DNA of 64,000 bases from Setophaga petechia (taxonomy: Eukaryota; Chordata; Aves; Passeriformes; Parulidae). The stretch is taken from contig JANCRA010000003.1 of assembly GCA_024362935.1 (NCBI GenBank), positions 36,269,291-36,333,290 on the forward strand. The letters are read 5' to 3'. This document shows, in pieces, positions 13,293 to 24,262 of this stretch. The translations under genes and the position numbers were made by a program. The notes under the pieces were generated by a model that was not told the DNA's origin, did no database searches, and saw nothing but the letters and a program-made list of their open reading frames with translations. The stretch's first letter is position 1. Every line of letters begins with the position of its first letter.

Positions 13293-16200
13293 TTACATTA
13301 TTCTTTTTAAATACTACACAACTGGACTAATATTCAGTGCCTGCAACTTCTTGTGTTCTGGGTTAAAAAAACCTTCTTTGTTACCTCTTTAAAAATTGTC
13401 TTCTGAATTTTCAAGAGGTTTATTGTTATTTTAATTTTTTTTTGTGAATCTGTAATAAAAATAACTAGAAGCACAGAATTACCTCCTTTGCACAGCTCAT
13501 TGCATCAGAATTTTCTCTTAATCTTTGCCTTGCCACTACAATTTTGTTTGTCATCTCATGCATGAAATGGGCACTTTGCATGAAACATATACTTGCAGTA
13601 TCTATTATTTTATTTCTGTCCTTTGTGGTTTTTTAGTGCTCACTGTGTCTTTGGCCTGTTTACACAGGTGGAAAAATCCCCAGTGTCTAGATTTTAATCA
13701 TTTTATTAAAGTTTCTGATATGGTTAACCTGTCTAAGTTTGGACTAGGGATATTCTGAAGTCTGTGATATATATCTCGAAATAGATTATTCAGACACTTA
13801 GTTCAGATACTGGATTGTCTGTACTGGTACAGCTCCATTTGCTTTAAAGGAGTAGCAGTGGGGACACCTGAGCTCTTAAAGTAGTCCGAGGCCTTTCTAC
13901 CATGCACACTACCTTGGAGGTGGAGAATAAAATAGTAGAACCTGGATGTGAGCAAAGTAAATTTATCAGAATTATAGTTCTTCTTTAGTTTTCATTTTTA
14001 ATAGAATATCTGTTACAATTAGACTGTTTACAAAAGTGAAAGTTTGTTAAAATCTGGTTAAGGAAAAGGACTGGGAGAGTCAGCATCTCCCTGATACTTC
14101 AGCAAGCTGTACTCCAGCCCTGAACTGGGAGAACTAGCAGCTCTACTGCTCCAGTATTGTTGGGTCTGTGACATCAGCCAATGCATTTCATTTTTTGCCA
14201 GAGAACTCAGTCTCTGTCATTTCACTCTGTTACACTGAGAGCCTACATTTGTGCGATATTGTGCTGCAGTTTTAAAAGAGGAGCTGCTGATGAAGTGGCT
14301 AAAAGTGATCTCAAAAAAGAGGATTCATTTGGGTCATTACACTGTGACAGGCACTGTGGGTCAAACCAGCGCCATCAAAGGTGAAAAACAAATGGATTAG
14401 TCTAGTGCCCTTTGCATCCATAACCATCATACCAGATGTCAACAGCTCTACATTTAAGCTGAAGCATCTCAGATACAGTTTCTTCCAGTTCCTGGAATGA
14501 CATACAGTGTCTCTTCTAGCAGATTTTAACAAAACCTCTTGGGACTCAGAGCATCTCTTTTTTTTTTCTTTTCAGTCGATTTCCTTATAAAGCAGGGAAC
14601 ATTCCTCCTGCATCTTTCAAATCAATACCAAGGCAGCAGGGTGATCTGCATACAAATCGACTTGCAAATTTACACCCTGTCTGACTCAGCCAACAGGATT
14701 AAAAATCGTTCATGAAACAACAGCTCCCTGTAATCACATCCTGAAATCACAGGCAGATTTCAATAATAACTCAGGCATATAAAAGCCTCTTGGCTTCATA
14801 TGTATTAAAAATAATTTCTTCTCATTTTCTACCTTTTCCTTGGATAGTAACTTCCTATTTTCTTGAAAGCTTTCTGCTCTGTGTTTTATCATCCATTCTC
14901 CAAAACCCCCATCTACTTAGTGACTGGAAAGATTTTTCCTATTAACCAAAAATAAAAGGCAATTGTTTATACCCAAATCTGATAGCAGACAGGATTTGGA
15001 AAAAGAACTGAGTCCTCATCACTTCACCACATATCGCAGCCGCTGTCACCAAATTGTCACTAAATTTTGATGTACAATGAGCCTGGTAGTTATAATTCTA
15101 CTCTCTGTGGACTGTTCCCTACTTCAGAAAAGCCATCGGTATCCTATTTAACATCTTATGAACAATATTCAATCTTTAGTAGACAAAGCAGTTAGGCTTC
15201 CTCACTGGGCTGCTTTGATTTCTGCTTCAGATTATGATGTGACTGTGTAATTAAATGTAGTGCCTGCTGTCTATTATTACACTGCATTTTTTTTCTGGTT
15301 CACAGATTCATCTTGGTACAGTGTCATTTCCAGTTATTGTGTAAATAGAGCAAAGAAAAGGGGCTTCTCTGTAAATCGAAACAATACATAAATGCAAAAA
15401 ACTGTACTCCATCCTGCAGTTCCTTTTGTCCAGGAGAGCTGAAACAGAAGTCAGGAGCTGTGAACAATTTTTGTCTTTCAGTGACAGGGCTGTGAAAGAC
15501 CGATTCCAGTCGGAGTTCTTGATCGCCTCATGGGGACGATCTGTCATCATTTGTCAGGGGTGATTCCTGCATTCACAGCTTTAGAAAGAGTAGTTACTGA
15601 CTGCAGGTATAATAGGATGCATGAGTTTAGAGGGCAAAGCAAGGTTTTTGGCAAACATACTTAATAATCACTGCAGAATGAATTCAGTCTGAAGTGCCTG
15701 AAATGTACTCGCATCTTTTTAGTTACTTAACCATTTCAGCACTCAGAGCACAGATCTGAAACTCAGCCCTAACTGCCCCCAAAATGAAATGATATAAAAA
15801 GCTGCAGTGTATTAATTTTTCTCCCATTACTTTCTTTTACACAAACATAGTTAATTAAGCTATCTGGAAAAGCATTACTTGTAATAATTTTTCTTTTACT
15901 CTTTTCTTATTAAGGGGGCAACAAATTGGCAATCCCAGGAAAAAATATGTGAGAAGATACAAATAGACCGAGTTGCTGAGAATGGATGAAACTTTAGCTC
16001 AAACCAGTCACCTTCAATGCAGCACTGGAGATCAGCACAATGGTTTGGTTTCCCTTGTGCACGTAGTAAAACTGGCCTCGGCATTCATCATATATCATGT
16101 GCAACAGGCACAATGCCTGTGCTTCTTGAGTGTTTTATGAAGAATATATCTTGCAAACATCCAAATTCAAAGCAGCTTGAAACAGTGAAATGGGTATGAA

Positions 16201-17783
16201 AGCAACTACCAAGTGGTTTCTTTTCCATTACATATATTGCTGCCTGCTGGCAAAGAGGAAGAGTTCCTCAGCCATGCCATTACTTCCATTGTCATTACTT
16301 AATATTGCCATTATTTGTTTTTGCTGCTTCCACAGTGAGCAGCTGGGATGAAGCAGGCATGGAAGAGGACAGTGGGCTGTGTAAGTTGAGAGCTGTGGTG
16401 AGCGAATTCCTCTTAGAACTGCTGGAGTGATGGTCTGTAGAGAGGGGGTACAGTAATTACTGGTGCTGCTGAGAAGGAATATTCCATGCAACATCACTAC
16501 CTCTAAATGTCATCCAATCCTACTGCTGGCATTGGGAATCAATTTTGAGGCTGACAAAAAGCATTGCAAAGGAAACAGCTGGAATGTGACTATTTGCTGC
16601 TCTCAATGGTCTGCTGTCCTCACCCACAGCCTGCTTTGCTCATGTCTTTGGCCTAGGGCTCACAGGACCCCATATAAGGAACCCATCCCTTCTCAGTGAA
16701 TTCACAGCAGCAAGGAACACCATCTGATTGATTTGATAGGCAGTACATTGCTCCAGTGAATTAAAACAATGAAGAATGCTTTAATGCTAAAATGAATCTG
16801 GCTTGAGAAGCTATGTCACAAATAGGACCCTAGGTTTGCAGGTCTTAGAGGCACCAGGATCTGGAGTGCAGAAGTGATAGAAGAGTTTCAGTGTAATTTG
16901 ACAGCAACATGGAAGGGAAAAATCAGACAGTACTAACTGAAGTGCTTACTTCCTGTATTTGATGAAATAATAAAAATATTTTTATGTTAATATGTTCTGC
17001 AACACCTTTAATTCTTTTGCTTTATAAAACAACCTCTTAAATCATACCTATGCTGTGAGAATCAAAAGAGAAAGTAAGTAGGTCTGCTTAATGCATGGCC
17101 CTTGCCTGTTTAGAAAAGGCCCTCAACAGAGGCAATCAAAAACATCCTGTAAATGAGTTTGTAGTACCTCATTTTGATTTTCTGACTCTTGTTATTAATT
17201 CAAATGGACTCCTTATGTACTGAGGTCACTTAAAACGAAGACTGGAAAGTCTCTCCAAGGAAATTAATTTTTTGCACCTAAGCAACTACTTTTCATGTTT
17301 TCAACACACGTTCTTCACATACTTGCATGTTCAAAATACACAAACCAGACTGACTCTCATGACTAAGCTATATTTGCCTGATACAATTTTTTCTCATAGA
17401 AAAGGGCCGTGGCTATGAGTATGTTATGGCAAACTGAAACTCAATGCTGTTAGTGCTTTCACATATCCATTATCTAAGGTAGGACACACAACACCCAGCA
17501 ACTTCCTGTTGCTACACTGATACTTCTTGGAGATACTGAAGAAGAGATGTAATACAGAAATGCAAAGTGCTTTCTACTGTGCAGATCTGTGGATTTACAT
17601 GGCCACATCATCCTGGCCTTTAATTGAGATCTCCTTTCACTGGTAGAGCTGGAGGCAGAACTTCTGGGATGGTGAACATGAGAAACTAAGAAATGCTGCA
17701 AGCTCTTCTTGAAAACTGTCTCTGCTAATAAATCTTGGTAAATTCCAAGGGCATTGAAGCTTGTTTGCTAGAGTGGCACCTGG

Positions 17784-17848
17784 CATTTGGCCCATGCCAA
17801 ATGGCAGCTTCCCCAATTATTCCTGAGCTTTGCTTATTCTAATAAGCA
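17784..17848. repeat. Two neighbouring short inverted repeats
   Basis: The first is CATTTGGC, spacer CCAT, GCCAAATG (17784-17803). It includes TTGGC and GCCAA half sites like those of nuclear factor I, but the spacer is 4 bp where the classical NFI site has 5. The second, 27 bp further on, is TGCTTATT, spacer CT, AATAAGCA (17831-17848). Both are perfect 8-bp arms. They may be protein-binding palindromes or chance. Confidence 0.5.
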
Positions 17849-19698
17849 GTTTGCACGCGGCACCCTGCTTCAGAAGCTCACAAAATAAACCAGCATAGGC
17901 ATGGGACATCCTTTGCCAGTTGGCATCAGTATCTGGGAATGTTCCTGCTCACATTACATTTACTACCATAAGATGTAGCTAGAATGCCTGATGCACAGGG
18001 TGTGTTAATGAGGGACTGCAGCCTTCCTGGTCCCTTGGCAGTTCTGCACCTGTTTAAAGCAGGCACTGTGCATCATAAAAGAGAAATTGTAAAGAAAACA
18101 AGGCATGGAAATGAAATGATTTCTAAACTATTTGGCTTGCACCTCTTAATAAACTCAGTTTTGGAGTATCTGCTTTGGTGCTCATTTTCTGGCCAGGGAG
18201 ATGTAAACACACAATCCAGCCTCTTTGGGAACACATGTCATAAGACATTAAGGAGGCAACTGGACAAATGCCAAGAAATATCTATAGGACTTTGACAGAT
18301 ATGCCAAATAGCAAACATCACACTTGCTAGTCATATTCCCTTGAGTCATCCTGTAATTGGGCTGTGAAATTGTGTGCCAGTGCTAAAGGCTGTGTCCACC
18401 TCCTTAGCTACAGCCAGGCAGTAAAAGGAGGGAAATGTTGCTTACGTCCTCCCCATACTGGACTACTGCTAAGCTTTAAAATATCACCTGCTGACAGAGT
18501 GGGCCAAACCTGACAGACACAGGGACTGGTGCTTGGCATTGGAAACTCAGTCTCAATTCAGAGTGATACAGAAATGGTGGCTATCACAGGAGAAAATATT
18601 AATGTCAGACAAAAATCTTTTCCCTCCTTCCTCTGAGGAAAAGACAAGATGCTGGATGGAGTATGCCAAGGTGAGATTTGGCCGGCAGGGACCTGTTTAG
18701 AACATCCTGAGGGCTACTCCAAACTGCATCCCCAAAAAGCCAATACTGTCATATGTTGTTTAGGCCTAAATCCTATTAGCGTTGTGGCACAAAGATCCAT
18801 ATTCCCCACCACTTTATCAGACCATGGTCAAGACCATTTTCTTGAATGTGACAATGAGGCATGACTTTGGTCATACCAAAACTTCATCCCCTCCCCTCTT
18901 ACAGTAGAAACTCTGAGATAGGAACCCAGGAATGAAATGAATTACTGACAAAACAACAAATGAAGTAAATGGGATAGAATGTCTCTATTTCAGAACTGCA
19001 GTTACTTCAGTGAATCAATGAACTGTAGAGCAATGCTTTACAAAAGTTATTAAGACTTGGTAATATGGGAACAGGTGATGATAACCACTGGGAGAGATGT
19101 GCTTAGACCTGGGGTGAGTCCATAATGTAATTCTAGGGGAAGAAAAAGTACTGATGCCATAGACTTAAGCATTAGAATTTACATGGTTCTATCAACTTCC
19201 AAGAGAGAAAAAATTGATAAAATGTTGTCATTAGGATGCTTTTCCTTACATACTTTGCAAGACCACAATTTACACGCGATAGTAAAATGAAGAAAACATT
19301 GATTTATACGGATGTTTTATCACTTTGAGCTAGATGTGTACAAACCACCACAGTTGTCCTATAAAATATCACAAGCTAATAGTATCTCTGGTGTAAGAGC
19401 TATCTTAGTGTCACGTAAGAAACCAGGATAAATTTAGATTTCTGATTAAAACAGCAGCTGGTATTAGATATACAGGGAAATTTGTAAAGAATTTTTCTGA
19501 TGGAGTGTTGGAAGTACTAATTTGTATGAGGACACTGTATTATGAACTTATATGAAGATTATGCATAGTGCATATCCCTCTTCCTTTCTTGTGAGGCTAA
19601 CACAAAACTGATTGTTGGAGAGTTGCTTTCAGAAGAGTAAGACAATGTCCTAGATAAGGAAATCCCTCAAACATCACCTCGTCAGGTGTATTCTAGCT

Positions 19699-19703
19699 TT
19701 GAC
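19699..19703. repeat. Left half of degenerate LTR target-site duplication
   Basis: TTGAC borders the candidate LTR on the left. TTAAC at 20762-20766 borders it on the right. Four of five bases agree, as expected of an older 5-bp duplication with one later substitution. Confidence 0.4.
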
Positions 19704-19908
19704 TGTTATGAACAAGCGGTTGAGATCGCTTTATGAAGCACGAGCAAGTTATAGTAAAAAGCAGATTTAATACCAAGCAAGAGTACAACAGAGTTCATTG
19801 GCAAAGTTCACTCCACAGTTTACTAGGTGGTTAAGGCACACTAAGGAAAAAAACCAGCTACAAACAAAATTCAGTCAATCAATCCAAATCAAAATTAACC
19901 AAGAACTC

Positions 19909-19940
<32 letters not shown>

Positions 19941-20761
19941 TGTGTGTGACAAAAGGATAGCAGTAGCAAGAATAAGAAGAAATGTGACTTAAAGGCTTAA
20001 ACACACTCCAACTTAAGAAAACTTATCTTATAACTTAACAATTTAGCAAAGGAACAAGACTTTACCAGAATTTAACTTAGCTCATAACTTTTCAAGCCTA
20101 ACTTAGATATCCAAAGTACTCAAACCTCTAAGAGAGCAGCATTTCTCCCATGTCTGCCATAGCATTTGCATCCTTGTATGCACACAGACATAAAGAGTCA
20201 GTGCAAGGTACCTGTGACAAACTCTCCTGGAAGGCAGCAAAGTGCTCACCTTGGACGCCTTTGTGTCTCCTGAAGGGCCTAAGGGCTGGGCCTTGAGGAA
20301 TGGGGGTTTCAACCTGGGATCCCTCCTGGATCGGCAGCCTCTGAGTACAGAAAACAGGAGCTCCCTGGCTCTAGGAGCTGTCCCTCAGGGGGAGGTGGCT
20401 CATCACCCTCACTGCAGTCCAGGAGAGCTCCATGGGCCTCATTTTGGATCTCTGTCCACAGGCCGCAAGTGAGGGCCTCAGTCATAACGATGTTTCACCC
20501 TGGCCACGGTTTGGGCAACTTTCTTTGAAGGCTTAAGAGCAAAGATGTTATGCCATTCAGGCACGAAAAATTATTTCCAAGGCTGTTCATAATAAAAAGA
20601 GCAGGAGCTCGTTAGGCAGCAGCAGTTTCTGGGAGCAGACGATGTTCCTGAGGCACTCAGGAGAGGCTGGGCCCAGGCGCTGCTCGTCAAGACTGAGGCC
20701 TAACGAGCGATTCTGGGATCCTGGTGCGGCCTGTAAAGGGTCGAGGGAATGCTCCTCCACA
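19704..20761 (-). mobile_element. Candidate solo retroviral LTR (about 1.06 kb)
   Basis: Read on the minus strand, the element starts TGTGGAG and ends ATAACA, giving the TG...CA termini of LTRs. It is flanked by TTGAC and TTAAC (4/5 match). An ATTAAA polyadenylation-type signal lies on the minus strand near 19767-19772, close to the 3' end, as expected for R/U5. The GC-richer part (20240-20760) would be U3. It holds most of the at least 15 CpG sites in the element, far more than the surrounding DNA. No gag, pol or env sequence accompanies it, so it would be a solo LTR left by recombination. The general look resembles bird ERV LTRs, but I cannot name the family. The open frames inside (up to 76 codons) are incidental. 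Confidence 0.55.
19909..19948. repeat. (TG)n microsatellite
   Basis: About 20 TG dinucleotides in a row with a single TA interruption near 19934. It lies within the candidate LTR and is likely variable in length between individuals. Confidence 0.95.
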
Positions 20762-23700
20762 TTAACAAAGGGGCTCTTTAGCCTCTGATTACTTTTTCAA
20801 ACCGCTGAAAATCTGAGATCTGATATTGTACCATATCTGTGTTACAGGGCACTGGATAAATGTGTCCTGTCTTCCTCACAGATCAGAGTGACAGAGCAGT
20901 AGAGGCAGAAGAAAGAGCTGGTAAGGCTGGTACAGGCATGTCATAGCTGAAGTATCGTGTTTCAACCCCCTGGATGCGGGTAACACAGCACACATACCAG
21001 TCTTCCTCTTAGTTTGAAATATATGCCTTTAAGTCCTATGTTGCATTTAAGCAACATCAATTTGCCTTGTGACTCTCAGTAAAAGCTGCTATCTGCAGGA
21101 TTGTGAGAGAGAAATCCACTGGGTACAGTGCTCATTGGCGCTTCTGAAAAAACCCCACTGATTTTGAACCCTACCCACTGTAGGTTTCAAATTGGTGCAT
21201 TCTGGCCAGATGACTGCTGATGACAGACAGGTCAGACTATTTCAGTACTGTCACAGTTTCCATAACGCTATTCTGGATACACACTGTGCTCTCCTAAGTG
21301 CAAAGTCACTCAATCTTATGCAAGACAGCAGTCAGAGTGAGTGGAATAAAGGATACCTGAATTATGACTTTCTCTGATTCTACATTACATAGGGAGAAAT
21401 GGAGTAGTTATTTAATCTTATAAATGTCAACTTCCCCTTCTGTAACTGTGCAGTATTTTCCTTTGCAAAGCACTAGAAATCTTTAAATAAAAAAGACTAC
21501 GTAGTGGTAATTTCCCCCATATAAATGCATATTCATGTCCAAGATAACATGAGATGAGAACGTTTCTCTGTACATTGAATGAATCAGGTAGGCTTATATT
21601 AGTGTTTGGTTATACACAGAAGATATGATAATATATGTATTTAGTCATCATGCTATCAGAGTCAGGATGGAAAGCAAATTGAAATGTTCAGCACTTTTGT
21701 ATATGAGAAACACAGACATTCCACATGCTGAGCACAGTTATGTTTCTGTTACAGGAATACTGGATCTGGGAGGAAGTGATGTCATAACATCTGCACCTAT
21801 AAAAGCTGGATTTAAAACTCTAATTCATGGCAAAATTTACTTGTTTAACTTAGTCCATAACACAACTGTAGTGCCCGTGTTAGGAGAATTGTATCTCCAA
21901 GATCTCTCTATAAAGAATAAAGGAAAAAAAATCCTATATAGGGTGATATATAAAGTAATTTAGGCTACTTTTACGTTTTCACTAATCATAGAAGAAATCT
22001 CTGGCTATAAAGGTTTTTACTAGGCTTTAATTCCATGACGATTTAAATAGAGATAAGTTCAAATCCCTGGAAAATTATTTCTTCCTCCTCCTATGTTCCA
22101 GCTATGATGCTCATCTGCCCCTCTGGTGAATGTGTTCAGTGAGTGAAACCAGGATAATTTTGCAATATGAACTGAGGACTTGGGCTGGCCTCGGAGATTA
22201 GTCAAGTGTGATTGTCTGGAGACAAGAACACAGATCTGGACTAAGAACAGGGTCATGGCAATGCTAACTTACATCTGCTTTTCATCAGAAATGAGTGGAT
22301 TTAAATAGAAAACAGAGATTGTGCACTGGAATTGAAAACAAAAGATGCCAGGGAAATTCAGAAACTGTAGATACCTGCAAAATTTCAGGCCTAATTTTGG
22401 GCTTGGCTGTAGTTATGTTTATGAGCAAACACAAGCTTTACTCTGCATCCAGATTTGTGCAAAACAAGTGCAGAGTGAATTCAAAACATTGTCATATCAG
22501 GATGGAAGCTGTGTCTAATTAATTCCCTTGGTACTGTAGGATAATTTTCCATTGCATGCTCAACAGTATTATGTTCAATTGTGAATTTTAAGTAATCTAT
22601 CATTTTGGGTGTGTGGTTTTGGTAAGAAAAGTATTCCAGAGCTCCAAACCACTGCTGATGGAAATCTTTTGAATGATCCTTTATTTTCCTTAATTTATTC
22701 TTTATTTTTCTATTTACTACTTTATCAAAAGTGGTATGCATATTGATGGGAGATAATGAAATTTTAGCAAGCTTTTATCTTATCTAGAGGGAATAATAGC
22801 ATGCAAATCTAGCTAATTAATAAATCAAAGCAAACTATAGCTCCAGGTTTGCCAGCACAGTGTTCCTTGCTAACCAGTTCTCAAGAGCAAACAAGCTCTG
22901 CAGCTGGAAAGGTGTTGGAAGTGTAAACTTCTCATAGCACAGCTGCACTGTCTTAGGAATGGGAGCTGTGTCTCAAGTCCAGACTCCCCAGGGCTTCCAT
23001 GCCAGCTCATGTCTGGAGGAAGTCATGTGGCTGGCAGGCTGTAGATGAGGCAAAGCCTGAACTCCAACCTGGAGGCATGAACTCCAACCCAGGCAAGCAA
23101 GTTGAGTCACCTGGCACAGTGAACTGAAGCCACAATCAGTCAGACATAAAAAAGAAGTTCTACAAATGACTTCTGGGTGAGAGGAAGAGGCTGAAAATGT
23201 GTTACTTGCAACCTATCCTCAAGGTTAAGAAGAGCTAATAGACATTTGTAAGCTGCAGTTGTGTCAATAAAATATTTCCCGAGGTAGCTCATCAACTGAC
23301 TCAGCAGATAAGAATTTTAAACTTCATTTATTTGCAAGAATAAGAAGCAGCAGAGCCATTATCTCACTAAATTATGTTTTTACTGGATCTCTTTCAATTA
23401 AGCACGTTTTCAACAAGTCCATTCCATTTTGCACAATAATGCTCCTTAGTGCATATGTTATGCAATGTGTGAGAAGAAAGAACCAGCAATTTCAAACATC
23501 ACCTCATCTAAGCTTTCAGTAATATCTAGTAATGGCTTACTCTGCTACAGTGCCTCTCATCACAAGGGACATTGAAGCCACTTAAGAAAGCAGGGAGAGA
23601 AAATGACATCACCTTTCACCAAAATGCTGCCACTTCTGAGGACAAACACTCAAGTGGCAAACAGAAGAATGATGGCAAATGAAGAATGTTTTCTGTCATG

Positions 23701-24044
23701 AAAAGCAGAAAAAATGGAAACTAAATACTGCATCCCATCATGAAGACCATTTAAAACACCACCTTTTCCTCTATCAATGAGAAATTTTCCATTAGTATTT
23801 AATAACCACAGAATATCAGAGGATTTCTTGATTTTACTTTCAAATTGAAAAATGGCTCCTGGCAGCACAATGCCTCCTAAAAAATACCAGAGACCTTTTT
23901 ATTATTAACTTGGAGTGGAAATTGTTATAATTTAATACTGCAGAACTACATTATGCAAGCCCCTTATATTTCACTGGAAGTTTCTATCTAACTACTGACC
24001 CATGTTGTGACATCAGAAAAAATCGTAGACTGAGGCAACATAAT
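20762..24044. other. Noncoding stretch, no supported gene
   Basis: The longest open frame is 112 codons at 21625-21963 (plus). It has no recognised domain, a poor start context and no upstream or downstream exon signals I can support, so it is not called as a gene. Inside it, 21772-21805 carries a GGAAGTG word, TGATGTCAT and TATAAAAG in promoter-like order. Nothing else was recognised. Confidence 0.6.
23055..23094. repeat. Imperfect 20-bp tandem duplication
   Basis: GCCTGAACTCCAACC... is followed directly by GCATGAACTCCAACC.... The first 15 bases match at 14 positions and the remaining five bases have mostly diverged. It lies in a slightly GC-richer patch (22900-23110) of unknown origin. Confidence 0.7.
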
Positions 24045-24262
24045 AATAATGCTACTTGGCACTTTACATCTTTAAATAACTATGGAAATGTTAATTAATT
24101 TTCACAACAGCCTAGGGAGTAAATATTTTCATACTGATTTTACAGATTAAGGGGATGAAACATAATGTGTGGACATGACTTCTCTAAGGCAATCTATCAA
24201 ATAAGTGTCAGATGTGGGACTAGAATTCAAAGATTCATCAGGCTTTTAAACAATGGTGCCTG
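24045..24262 (-). mobile_element. MIR-like SINE relic (antisense)
   Basis: The plus strand reads like the complement of a MIR/CORE-SINE. It has 'GGCACTTTACATC', then 'TTTTCACAACAGCCTAGG', then 'GATTTTACAGATTAAGGGGA', then 'AGTGTCAGATGTGGGACTAG' and 'AATTCAAAG', in the correct order and spacing. The tRNA-derived head is therefore at the right (about 24230-24262) and the tail at the left. MIR elements were mobilised by L2 LINEs and have been inactive for a very long time, so the many substitutions and the loss of the Pol III boxes are expected. No function is implied, although some MIR copies act as enhancers. Confidence 0.75.

Larger units (their letters stand above)
12218..19698. other. Noncoding stretch, nothing recognised
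   Basis: Open frames reach at most 89 codons before 17 kb and none resembles a known protein. A 12-bp tandem duplication lies at 13269-13292. Two close inverted repeats lie at 17784-17803 and 17831-17848 and are listed separately. No repeat family was recognised by eye. Confidence 0.65.

Noticed and set aside
21625..21963. 112-codon plus-strand open frame
   Set aside because: No domain, signal or repeat is recognisable, the start context is poor, and nearby DNA shows no exon structure. Chance is the simpler explanation.
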